DNA of 64,000 nucleotides from DASXHD01 sp038239005 (lineage in GTDB: Bacteria; Myxococcota_A; Polyangia; Polyangiales; Polyangiaceae): assembly GCA_038239005.1 (NCBI GenBank), contig JBBSFE010000008.1, forward strand, positions 38,046 to 102,045, given 5' to 3'. A program made the position numbers and the translations under genes. Shown here in pieces: positions 50,983-58,669 of this stretch. The notes under the pieces were generated by a model, which was not told where the DNA came from, made no database searches, and worked only from the letters and a program-made list of their open reading frames with translations. How positions within the stretch are numbered: the first letter of the stretch is position 1; every line of letters begins with the position of its first letter.

Positions 50983-51758
50983 CACATGTTGCAGGTTTGG
51001 CCCGGCAGCTCGTTGCAAAGCGGATCGCCCTGGCCCGAGCACTTGCACTTCGGAAGCACGCGCGGTTGCGCCGTAGCCGTAACGCCTACGTGCGTGCCGC
51101 CGCCGCCGCCGGTTTTGACCGACGCTTGCTGCGCGCTGAGGTCGGCTGCTTTCTTCTTCGCATCGTCGATCTGGCGTTGGAGCTCGGCCTTCTCTTCGGG
51201 CGTCGTTGCGCTCGCGAGCTGACCATTGAGCTCCGCCATCTTGCGGTTGTTCTCTTCTTGTTTCGATGTGAGATCGGAAAGCTGCGCTTCGAGAGCTTTC
51301 TGCGCTTTCACTTGGTTCGAGTAGACGACAGCACCACCCACGGCACCTGCGACGAGCAGCACGCCGATGCCGCTCGCGATGATGACGAGGCGCTTCTTCG
51401 ATTTGTCCTGGCTGATGAAGGCGATTTGCTTCTCGTGCTCCTGCTGCTGCCGGAGCTGGACCATGCGCGCCTGGTTCTCCGCTTCGAGGCGGGCCTTCTC
51501 GACCTCACCGTGGCGGATGGCTTCGAGGCGCGTTGCCTCCTCGCGGGTGCGCTGCTCTTCGGAGCGGCGTTTGTCCTCGGCGGCGCGGAGGCGGCCTTCC
51601 TCTTCTTCGCGGGCGCGGCGCTCGGTGTCGGCGCGTACGCGAGCGGCGTCTTCTTCGACGCGACGCTTTGAGTCTTCCTCTTGCTTGATCCGATCCTCCT
51701 CGAGATTCATCAACTCTTTGAGGGAGAAAAGGACTGAGCTTTCTTTCTGTTCGGCCAT
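50982..51758 (-). CDS. Coiled-coil membrane protein with cytoplasmic helical N-terminus
   Basis: A 258-aa protein. Residues 10-125 are a long highly charged Glu/Arg/Lys coiled coil, followed by one membrane helix (LVIIASGIGVLLVAGAVGGAVV), a second short coiled coil (EEKAELQRQIDDAKKKA) and a C-terminal tail with four cysteines (KCKCSGQGDPLC ... TC). Topology is probably cytoplasmic coil, periplasmic tail. No family recognised. It is upstream of pyrF and rlmB in a tight operon and divergent from the biotinyl gene. Might organise a complex at the membrane. Confidence 0.82.
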   Translation of the reverse strand: MAEQKESSVLFSLKELMNLEEDRIKQEEDSKRRVEEDAARVRADTERRAREEEEGRLRAAEDKRRSEEQRTREEATRLEAIRHGEVEKARLEAENQARMVQLRQQQEHEKQIAFISQDKSKKRLVIIASGIGVLLVAGAVGGAVVYSNQVKAQKALEAQLSDLTSKQEENNRKMAELNGQLASATTPEEKAELQRQIDDAKKKAADLSAQQASVKTGGGGGTHVGVTATAQPRVLPKCKCSGQGDPLCNELPGQTCNM

Positions 51759-51854
51759 GGAGGATCTTCCTGAGCACAAAAGCTACCGGCCTTTGTGGAG
51801 CAGCGCAAATGAAACACTCCGCTCCCACTTCACCTTGGGGTACCTTGCGGGCGC

Positions 51855-52067
51855 ATGACGAACGTGTGCGCACACATCACCGGGACGGTGTGGAAGATCG
51901 AAGTGAAGGTCGGCGATGACATCCTCGAGGGTCAGACGTGCGTCATCCTCGAGTCGATGAAGATGGAAATGCCGGTCGAGGCGCCCGCGGGCGGAAAAGT
52001 CGACAAGATCGCCTGCACAGAAGGCCAAGCCGTCAACGAAGGCGACGTGCTCGTGGTTCTTGCCTGA
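51855..52067 (+). CDS. Free-standing biotinyl (biotin/lipoyl attachment) domain protein
   Basis: A 70-aa single domain with the biotinylation motif ESMKMEMP (Lys36), like the C-terminal domain of BCCP. No biotin carboxylase or carboxyltransferase gene is nearby and no linker is present, so it would be a stand-alone carrier for a partner encoded elsewhere. The motif is the standard biotin form (MKM), not lipoyl. ATG start. Possible uses: acyl-CoA or pyruvate carboxylation, unproven. Confidence 0.88.
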   Translation: MTNVCAHITGTVWKIEVKVGDDILEGQTCVILESMKMEMPVEAPAGGKVDKIACTEGQAVNEGDVLVVLA

Positions 52068-52095
52068 GGCGCTCTGGGGTCGTACCGTATTTAAT

Positions 52096-52455
52096 GTGAA
52101 GCGGATCGTGCCTTTCTTGGTTGTGGCTGCTGGCTGGGCTGCAGCGTGCGGTTCGGGCGCGCTCACCGCAAAGGGCGGGGCGTGTTTCCAGGCGATCGAT
52201 TGCCAGCTCGGCCTCGTCTGTATCGCAGCACCTGGCGCCGACGCCGGAACGTGCACGGACGACCTCACGAGTGTCGCAACGCTGCCTGAGGCAAGCACTG
52301 ACGCGGTGGCTCAACCAGACGGAACTCTTACGGACGCAGCGATTCCCGACACAGGAACGCCCGACACCGGCAAACCCGATACGGGCACACCGGATACCGG
52401 CACACCCGATACGGGCGTACCGGATACGGGCGCGTCCGATGCTCCGCTTGGCTAG
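52096..52455 (+). CDS. Small lipoprotein with PDTG pentapeptide repeats
   Basis: A 119-aa lipoprotein: leader VKRIVPFLVVAAGWAAAC, then a 40-residue region with three cysteines (ACFQAIDCQLGLVC) and a C-terminal six-fold PDTGx repeat. GTG start, chosen for the signal peptide; the longer frame overlaps the biotinyl gene. The repeat probably forms a flexible spacer holding the Cys-rich knob away from the membrane. No function known. Confidence 0.7.
   Translation: MKRIVPFLVVAAGWAAACGSGALTAKGGACFQAIDCQLGLVCIAAPGADAGTCTDDLTSVATLPEASTDAVAQPDGTLTDAAIPDTGTPDTGKPDTGTPDTGTPDTGVPDTGASDAPLG
52345..52434 (+). repeat. 15-bp tandem repeat, six copies (PDTGx)
   Basis: Six units of 15 bp encoding Pro-Asp-Thr-Gly plus one variable residue (Thr, Lys, Thr, Thr, Val, Ala). 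Units differ mostly at synonymous positions (ACC/ACG, GAC/GAT), so the array is old or selected rather than freshly expanded. It could vary in copy number between strains. Confidence 0.85.
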
Positions 52456-52467
52456 CCAATTCGGGTC

Positions 52468-53493
52468 CTAGTTTTTCCAGAAAAACTTCCACGGGTTGTG
52501 TTTGAGATCGCGCGTCATCTCTTGCAGGTTGTCGTAGAGCTCCTCGTCCATGACGAGCGCACCGACCGTGCCTTCGCCCTTCTTGATATGATCGACAATC
52601 GACTGCGCGTCCGTGGCGATGGCGTTGGCGCGGTTCGCTAGCGCCGAGACATCCGAGAGCGTCTTCCGCAGCTTGGCTTCACCCTCGGCGTCGCCGAACA
52701 CTCGTGACGCGCGATTCAGGTTTGCGATCGCTTCTTTGGCGTCCTTGATGAGCGGGCCCGAGTCGTTCTTGAGATCGGTGGTGATTTTTTCGATGTTGTC
52801 GACCGTGGTGATGAGCTTCGGGTTGTCGATGTAGTTGATGCGCGCATCTTTGGTGAGGGTGTTCGCCTCGGCCGTGAGTGAATCGAGGTTCGTCATGATG
52901 CGGTTGATGCGCTCGCGGTTGTCGGTAAGCGCGCCGTTGAGCCCGCCGAGCAAATCGCGCGTGTTGACGGCGATGTCTTTGACGAGGTCTTTGTTGTTGT
53001 TGAGCCCGCTCACCGTCATGTCGAGCAGCTCGTACGCCTTCGCGAAAAACAGATCGAGCCGCGGCGGACCGACACCTTTCGGAATGGTCGTCTCCGGGTC
53101 GAGCACCGGGTGATTGGGTGAGCCCGGCTCGATCGCGAGGAACTGCTCGCCGAGCACGCCCTGCGTCGTGACGTAAAACTCGGCGTCGTCGTGGATCGTC
53201 TTTTGGACTTTCGTCTGCACGAGGAGCTTGCAGCGCACCATCGGCCGGCGCCCCGTCTTCGGATCGAGCTCGCCGCCGCGAAACTGCATTTCATCGACCT
53301 TGCCGACGGTGACGCCCGCGATGCGCACAGGCGCGCCGGTTTGCAGGCCGCCCGGGTTGTCGAAGTCGACGTAAATCGGATACGAGCGCTCGAACGAGAG
53401 CCCACCCATCACGAGCACGAACCCGCCAAGGATGCCAAGCGCGACGAGGATCAAGATCCCGACTTTGACCTCGATGGAACGCTCTTGGGTCAC
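52468..53493 (-). CDS. MCE-domain substrate-binding protein (MlaD-like)
   Basis: A 341-aa protein with an N-terminal membrane anchor (VGILILVALGILGGFVLVMG) and one MCE domain (about residues 39-130: YVDFDNPGGLQTGAPVRIAGVTVGKV). The C-terminal 200 residues are helical coiled coils, typical of MCE proteins that form a hydrophobic tunnel. It is the lipid-binding partner of the ABC transporter encoded upstream in the same operon. GTG start, 10 bp after the ATPase gene. Family knowledge: MCE complexes move phospholipids or other hydrophobics between membranes. Confidence 0.92.
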   Translation of the reverse strand: MTQERSIEVKVGILILVALGILGGFVLVMGGLSFERSYPIYVDFDNPGGLQTGAPVRIAGVTVGKVDEMQFRGGELDPKTGRRPMVRCKLLVQTKVQKTIHDDAEFYVTTQGVLGEQFLAIEPGSPNHPVLDPETTIPKGVGPPRLDLFFAKAYELLDMTVSGLNNNKDLVKDIAVNTRDLLGGLNGALTDNRERINRIMTNLDSLTAEANTLTKDARINYIDNPKLITTVDNIEKITTDLKNDSGPLIKDAKEAIANLNRASRVFGDAEGEAKLRKTLSDVSALANRANAIATDAQSIVDHIKKGEGTVGALVMDEELYDNLQEMTRDLKHNPWKFFWKN

Positions 53494-53503
53494 GGCGGGT
53501 ATT

Positions 53504-54247
53504 CTACATCTCCATCGGGCCTTGTGCTTCTCCGCGGATGAATTGGCGCACGACGCCATCGGAGGACGACTTGAACGTCTCCGGATCACCGAGGAGCCGC
53601 ACGTGGCCGCGATAAAGCATGACGATGCGGTCGGCGGTGGAGAAGATGCTGACGAGATCGTGGCTGACGACAATCGACGTGACGCCGAGCTTGTCGGAGA
53701 GCTCGCGAATCAGGCGATCGACACGCCGCGCGCTGACGGGATCGAGCGACGTCGTGGGCTCGTCGAAGAGGACGTAGCGCGGCTCGAGTGTGAGGGCGCG
53801 CGCGATGGCGACGCGTTTGCGCATGCCGTCGCCGAGCTCGGCGGGGTAGCGATCGCCGAACTCGAGCATGTGCACGGTGTCGAGGCGGCGGCGCGCTTCA
53901 TCGAGCGCGTCTTTCACGGAGAGCCGTTTGTGTTTTCGTAAAGGGAGGGCGACGTTCTCCGCGCACGTCATCGAGTCGAAGAGCGTCGAGTGCTGGAACA
54001 CCATCGCGCACTTCTTCCGAATGGGCATCATCGCCCGCTCGTCTTTCTTGGAGATCTCTTCACCATCGAGCCAGATTTCGCCGGAATCCGGATAGAGGAG
54101 GCCGACGAGATGTTTGATGAGCACGCTCTTGCCGACACCCGATGCGCCGATGATGAAAAAAACTTCGCCGTCGTCGACGTCGAAGCTGACGCCATCGAGC
54201 ACCGTCTTGCCGCTGAACGATTTACGAATTTCGCGAAACGAGATCAT
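53504..54247 (-). CDS. Mce-transporter ATPase 1 (MlaF-like) with degenerate signature
   Basis: A 247-aa ABC ATPase. Walker A GASGVGKS (K40), Q-loop (VFQHSTLFDSM), Walker B FDEP with Glu163, D-loop SLDP, and H-loop His196 (VVSHD) are intact. The signature is LGDGM (138-142) instead of LSGGM/LSGGQ, so Ser and the first Gly are changed. Family members pair with MlaE permeases. The start overlaps the permease stop by 4 bp. Because a second ATPase with a canonical signature sits in the same operon, a heterodimer is likely. Confidence 0.92.
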   Translation of the reverse strand: MISFREIRKSFSGKTVLDGVSFDVDDGEVFFIIGASGVGKSVLIKHLVGLLYPDSGEIWLDGEEISKKDERAMMPIRKKCAMVFQHSTLFDSMTCAENVALPLRKHKRLSVKDALDEARRRLDTVHMLEFGDRYPAELGDGMRKRVAIARALTLEPRYVLFDEPTTSLDPVSARRVDRLIRELSDKLGVTSIVVSHDLVSIFSTADRIVMLYRGHVRLLGDPETFKSSSDGVVRQFIRGEAQGPMEM

Positions 54248-55026
54248 TTCGGAAACAGCACGTAGGCGGCGCCCGAGATGAAAAAATTGAGAACGATGAT
54301 CGCGAGCGACGAGCTCACGACCGCGCGCGTCGTCGCCGAGCCGACGCCTTCGGAGCCGCCGAACGTCGAGAGGCCGCAGTAGCCGCTCACGATCGGAATG
54401 GCCGCGCCGTACGCAATGCATTTCGTGAGGCCGGTAATGACGTCGCCGTGGTCGACGAGGCGCATGCTCGCGAAGGTGTGTGGCGAGATATCGAACGCGA
54501 AATAACCGACGGCGCCGCCCACGGAGAACGCGACGAAGCCGCCCCAGATGACGAGGACCGTCGTCATGACGATGCTCGCGAGAAACCGCGGCTTGATGAG
54601 GTAGTCGATTGGGTCGGCCGCGCTCATGCGGAGCGCATCGACTTGCTCGGTGACGACCATCGACCCGATTTCGGCTGCGATGCCCGCGCCGACGCGCGTT
54701 GCGAGCATGAGCGCGCCGAGGCTCGCGGCGAGATCGCGCGTGAGGAGCTCGAGGTACGTCGCGCCGAGAAGCGAAAACTCCGGGAGGATGCGCTTCGTTT
54801 GGAGGCCGGATTGGTAAACCATGATCATCCCGATGAAGCCCATCGTGATGGTCAGGAACACGAAGCTCTTGTTGCCGATCTCGTACATCTGCCGAACGAC
54901 CGCGCCGCGCTCCTTGCGGCCGCGCACGACGTAATAAAGCGTGCGGACGAACACCGAGTAGAGATCGCGCGCGGACCGCGCAAAATCGAATGCCTCGGCT
55001 CCCACATCGTGAACGAAGCTGCTCAT
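54244..55026 (-). CDS. MlaE-family permease 1
   Basis: A 260-aa integral membrane permease with about five hydrophobic segments and the MlaE core TRVGAGIAAEIGSMVVTEQVDALR. It starts MSSFVHDVGAEAFDF; the frame is open far upstream but Arg-rich there. Overlaps ATPase 1 (4 bp) and permease 2 (4 bp), so co-translated. It is clearly different in sequence from permease 2, suggesting a heterodimeric membrane core. Confidence 0.92.
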   Translation of the reverse strand: MSSFVHDVGAEAFDFARSARDLYSVFVRTLYYVVRGRKERGAVVRQMYEIGNKSFVFLTITMGFIGMIMVYQSGLQTKRILPEFSLLGATYLELLTRDLAASLGALMLATRVGAGIAAEIGSMVVTEQVDALRMSAADPIDYLIKPRFLASIVMTTVLVIWGGFVAFSVGGAVGYFAFDISPHTFASMRLVDHGDVITGLTKCIAYGAAIPIVSGYCGLSTFGGSEGVGSATTRAVVSSSLAIIVLNFFISGAAYVLFPK

Positions 55027-55808
55027 CCGAGGACGAAGCTCACGAAGTAATCGAGGACGAAGATCCCCGCGGCGCTCGCGACCACCGTTGCGTTGACCGC
55101 GCGACCTACGCCGGGCGCGCCGCCTTTGGTCGCGAGACCGAAGTGACAGCTCGCGAGCGCCATCACGATGCCAAAGACGATGCTCTTGAAGAGCCCGTTG
55201 GCGACGTCGCCGAGGCCGAGCAGCCCGCTTGTGAGCCCATGATAAAACGATGACGGCTCGACGTGGAGGAGCGCCTTCGCCGTGTATGTCGCGCCGAGAA
55301 TGGCGAGCGCGTCGGCGTAGAGCGTCATCATGAAGAGTGTGACGACGATCCCGATGAAGCGCGGGAGGATCAAAAACGCGATGGGATCGATCGCGAGCAC
55401 GCGGAGCGCGTCGAGCTGCTCGGTGACGACCATCGTCCCGAGCTCGGCAGTGTTGTTGGCGCCGACGCGGCCCGAGATCATCAGCGCCGTGAGCAGTGGC
55501 GCGATCTCGCGGAGCGCCGTGAAGCCCGCGGCCCAACCGACGAGCCCTTCGGCTCCGAGGCGCTTCACGATCGGCGCGGCTTGAATCACCATGATCGCGC
55601 CCGTGAAGAGCGCCGTGATGATCACGATCGGGAGCGATTTGACGCTCATCTTGTACATGTTGCGCCGGAGCTCGGGATAATCGATGCGCGGCGGAAACAT
55701 GCGCGCCACGATTCGCCCAAAAAGCACGCCCATCCCGCCGGTGACCGACGCGACGTTCAAGAACCCAGCGCCGACGTACCGAGCAAAATCCGCCGCGCGA
55801 TTCTTCAC
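55023..55808 (-). CDS. MlaE-family permease 2
   Basis: A 261-aa permease (269 aa if TTG 55832 is used). MlaE core ISGRVGANNTAELGTMVVTEQLDALRVLAIDP is recognisable, with five to six hydrophobic helices. GTG 55808 preferred because GGCGAAG precedes it. It overlaps permease 1 by 4 bp. With permease 1 it would make a heterodimeric transporter core. Confidence 0.9.
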   Translation of the reverse strand: MKNRAADFARYVGAGFLNVASVTGGMGVLFGRIVARMFPPRIDYPELRRNMYKMSVKSLPIVIITALFTGAIMVIQAAPIVKRLGAEGLVGWAAGFTALREIAPLLTALMISGRVGANNTAELGTMVVTEQLDALRVLAIDPIAFLILPRFIGIVVTLFMMTLYADALAILGATYTAKALLHVEPSSFYHGLTSGLLGLGDVANGLFKSIVFGIVMALASCHFGLATKGGAPGVGRAVNATVVASAAGIFVLDYFVSFVLG

Positions 55809-55838
55809 CTGACTGTCTTCGCCTCGGAGCAAGCGTAC

Positions 55839-56177
55839 CTAATCCGGGAAGAACTGCTCGAGGATCTCCGCGAGGAGGAGCATCGGCACGAACGTCAGTG
55901 CCGACCAAAGGAGGCCTTGCACGAGGCCCCACAAAGAGCGGCGCGTGCGGATGAAGTGCACGACGACTGCGATCTGCGGAAAGCCAAGCAAGAGCCCGCA
56001 CAGAATCGCGGCGGCGAACGATGTCGTCGAGTATGCGCGCAGCAGGCGCTCGGGCGTGAGCTTGCGCATGTCACGATCGATGAACCAAACGCTCAGCGAC
56101 GAGTAGACGCCCATCGCCGTGAAGATGAACCACGCCTGAACGAGCGATTCGATCAGCGAAAGCTCTTTCGGATGCAT
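55839..56177 (-). CDS. Small integral membrane protein in Mce operon
   Basis: A 112-aa membrane protein with three to four hydrophobic segments (VQAWFIFTAMGVYSSLSVWF; FAAAILCGLLLGFPQIAVVV; LLWSALTFVPMLLLAEIL). No recognised family. Starts 2 bp after the protease stop and ends about 30 bp before the permease 2 start, so it is in the operon. Could be an accessory subunit or assembly factor of the transporter. Confidence 0.75.
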   Translation of the reverse strand: MHPKELSLIESLVQAWFIFTAMGVYSSLSVWFIDRDMRKLTPERLLRAYSTTSFAAAILCGLLLGFPQIAVVVHFIRTRRSLWGLVQGLLWSALTFVPMLLLAEILEQFFPD

Positions 56178-56179
56178 CT

Positions 56180-57901
56180 CTACTTCGGATGCTTGTGCGC
56201 GGGCGGGACGGTGATCCGGCGGATGTCTTGGAGCCAGCGTTGCATCTCGGAGCTCGAGGGCGCGTCTTTGCGGAGCGTCGCTTCCATCGGCCACCACGCG
56301 ACGGGGTGCTCGTTGACCGCGAAGACGATGTCGTACGCGCCGGCGACCGCTGCGAGCGGTGGCGGCATCATGCCTCCGCTGCCGATGCAGGCCCACGTGT
56401 TCTCGGGGCGGAGCTCGGGCCAGAAGCAACCTTCGGATTGGCCGACGACGCGCCCGTCTTTGTCGAGCACGTACGCGGAGACGATGACGTCGCGCCCCGC
56501 CCAGCCGCGGGTGCCGCGCGCGAACCATGTAAACTGCACGCGTCGCGGATAGCTGCGTTCCGTCCACGTGGAGCGGATGCCTGCGAGCACGAGCGGCGAT
56601 TGGTTTGCGACGCGCGCGACGACGACGTCGACGTCGGGTTGGCCGTTCTCGCCGACGTCGGGATCGTGCGAGTGCAAGACCTCGTCTTCGTCTTGTTGCT
56701 CGGCGACCACCATGGCGCGCCCGAGCTCGACGGCGTCTTTGAGCGCGACGATGGAATAGCGCTCCTCGGCTTTGGTCGGGACTTGGAACGTGAGGTTCGC
56801 GGACGCGAACGCGACGCGTTGTTTCTCTTCGAGCGATGCCGTGCTGCGCGCATTGGCGACGACCTTGCCGGTCGAATCACGCGCCTCGAAGTGGATTTGG
56901 CTATCGCCCGGGGGTAGCCCGAACAGCATCGCGACGCATGGGATTTCTACGGAGCCGTCGTCCTCGATGGCGACCGAGCGAGCATCGCCTGCGAGGTGCG
57001 CGTTCGGTCGGCCGTTTTCGTCTTTCGAAATTTGGAAGCGATTCGTGATGAACAAATCGGCGTACGTGCGGCGTCGTTCCTTGTTGGCGTACTCGAACAA
57101 TTTCTTTTCGAGCGGCGCGCGGCGATTCGCGAGCACCTCGTGGAGCTCAGACACGGCGACCGCGCTGAAGATCGACGCGGCCGATTTCTCTTCGCCGCCC
57201 GTAAAGAGGATGGCGTGGTTGACGCCCGCGACCTCGGCGCGGCCGTGATCGTGAAACGTAACGACGGGGCCGCCCGAGAACCCGGGGTAAACGGCGGCGT
57301 CGAACAGGAGGAGCTTGTTGCCGAGCATGTCGACGATGCCCGACGTGATGCCCTCCGACATGCCCCACGAGAGCGACCAAAATCCGCGACCCGTGTGACC
57401 GAGCGCCCACACGGGCTCGCCCACGGCAAGGTTGTGCTCTTCGAGCTTGAGCGGTGGCACGTCTTTGAGTGGCGTCTTTGGCTTGAGCACGGCGACGTCG
57501 CGGACTTCATCGATGCGTACGAGCTCGGCGTCGACCGTTTGCGCAAGGCGCGTGCGAATCTTCAAACGATCGGGCCGCAAGACGACGTGCGCGGCGGTGA
57601 CGATGAGCACGCCACTCTCGCCCATCTCGCGCGCGTCGATCGCGAACCCGGTGCCGTGCGGCGAAATCTCCGTTCGCATGGATACGTCGATGACGTGTTT
57701 GGGCGCGCGCGGGTCCTTGCCCATGAACCGCTCGAGCTCTTTGATCTCTTCTTCGCGGTCCTGAGTGTCGTCGTTGATGATCGCGACCACGCTTGGCGCC
57801 ACGGCTCGAAAGACGACCTCCGCGGACGGATGCGGAGACTTCGCCTCGCCGCAGCCGAAGCCGCAGACCAGCACCAGCACGCCCACTGCAATTCGCTTCA
57901 T
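56180..57901 (-). CDS. Trypsin-like serine protease lipoprotein (HtrA-like fold) in Mce operon
   Basis: A 573-aa protein. Leader ends CGFGC, so it is probably a lipoprotein. The protease domain has the triad H105 (TAAHVV), D135 (DVAVLK) and S209 (GFSGGPV). No PDZ domain is visible; the C-terminal 330 residues are beta-rich and unassigned. Expected location is the periplasmic face of a membrane. It is 18 bp after ATPase 2 and 2 bp before the small membrane gene. Its presence in a lipid-transport operon suggests quality control or activation by cleavage (inference). Confidence 0.88.
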   Translation of the reverse strand: MKRIAVGVLVLVCGFGCGEAKSPHPSAEVVFRAVAPSVVAIINDDTQDREEEIKELERFMGKDPRAPKHVIDVSMRTEISPHGTGFAIDAREMGESGVLIVTAAHVVLRPDRLKIRTRLAQTVDAELVRIDEVRDVAVLKPKTPLKDVPPLKLEEHNLAVGEPVWALGHTGRGFWSLSWGMSEGITSGIVDMLGNKLLLFDAAVYPGFSGGPVVTFHDHGRAEVAGVNHAILFTGGEEKSAASIFSAVAVSELHEVLANRRAPLEKKLFEYANKERRRTYADLFITNRFQISKDENGRPNAHLAGDARSVAIEDDGSVEIPCVAMLFGLPPGDSQIHFEARDSTGKVVANARSTASLEEKQRVAFASANLTFQVPTKAEERYSIVALKDAVELGRAMVVAEQQDEDEVLHSHDPDVGENGQPDVDVVVARVANQSPLVLAGIRSTWTERSYPRRVQFTWFARGTRGWAGRDVIVSAYVLDKDGRVVGQSEGCFWPELRPENTWACIGSGGMMPPPLAAVAGAYDIVFAVNEHPVAWWPMEATLRKDAPSSSEMQRWLQDIRRITVPPAHKHPK

Positions 57902-57919
57902 TGCGTCGCGGACTCTACA

Positions 57920-58669
57920 TCAGAGCGGGCCCTCGGTCAGGCCGTGGACGAATTGGTGGATGCGGGGCTCCGTCGAGGTTTTGGCTTCGGCGGTGGTGCC
58001 GTCGAAGATGAGCTCGCCTCGGTACAGCATGCCGACGCGGTCGGTCACGGTGAGGAGGCGATCGAGATCGCTCGAGACCATCACGACCGTGGCCGCGCTT
58101 GCTCGCTGTTCGTCGCGCAAGAGGTCGAATATTTTCTGGCTCGTCACCGGATCGAGACCGGCCGCGGGCTCGTCGTAGAGAACGACGCTTGCGCGCGATG
58201 CCGTGGCGCGCGCGACGCCGACACGTTTTTTTTGACCGCCGGACAAACCCGCGGGCAATCGCGATTCGAATCCCACGAGTGACACGCATGCGAGTCGCTC
58301 GGTCACGCTCGCCGCGACTTCTTCATCGGTGAGCGAGAAGAGGCGTTTCAGCGGGAACGCGATGTTCTCGGCGACGGTCATGTGATCGAAGAGCGCGTTG
58401 TTCTGGAAGAGCATGCCGATTTTTCCGCGCACCTCCTGGAGCGCGATCTCGGAGAGCTTCGTGATGTCTTGCTCGCCGACGATGACTTGCCCGCGATCGG
58501 GCTTGATGAGACCCGCGAGGAGCTTCAGGGCGACGCTTTTTCCGGCCGCGCCCGGGCCGATCAATCCGTAGAGACAGCCGCGCGGAACTTCGAGCGTGAT
58601 GTCGCGCAGGACCACGTTGGGACCGGCGAGCGTGCGGAACGATTTGCTGACCCCGCGAAGGGCGATCAT
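57920..58669 (-). CDS. Mce-transporter ATPase 2 with missing H-loop histidine
   Basis: A 249-aa ABC ATPase of the MlaF type. Walker A GPGAAGKS (K44), Q-loop FQNNALFDHM, canonical signature LSGGQ (142-146), Walker B YDEP (E167) and D-loop GLDP are intact. The H-loop reads VVMVSSDL: Ser200 replaces the switch His. Combined with ATPase 1 this gives one full site and one doubly degraded site. The start overlaps the SctJ-like gene stop by 4 bp. Confidence 0.92.
   Translation of the reverse strand: MIALRGVSKSFRTLAGPNVVLRDITLEVPRGCLYGLIGPGAAGKSVALKLLAGLIKPDRGQVIVGEQDITKLSEIALQEVRGKIGMLFQNNALFDHMTVAENIAFPLKRLFSLTDEEVAASVTERLACVSLVGFESRLPAGLSGGQKKRVGVARATASRASVVLYDEPAAGLDPVTSQKIFDLLRDEQRASAATVVMVSSDLDRLLTVTDRVGMLYRGELIFDGTTAEAKTSTEPRIHQFVHGLTEGPL

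Noticed and set aside
50970..51000. A GG...GC pair resembling a sigma54 -24/-12 promoter upstream of pyrF
   Set aside because: The spacing between GG and GC is 11 bp rather than 10 and it lies in coding overlap.
52345..52434. Tandem repeat considered as a CRISPR or VNTR-only element
   Set aside because: The 15-bp units are in frame, contiguous without spacers and encode PDTGx of a lipoprotein.
55027..56001. Upstream extension of the MlaE permease 1 frame
   Set aside because: The extension is Arg/Ala/Asp-rich, overlaps permease 2 in another frame, and the permease aligns from MSSFVHDVG.
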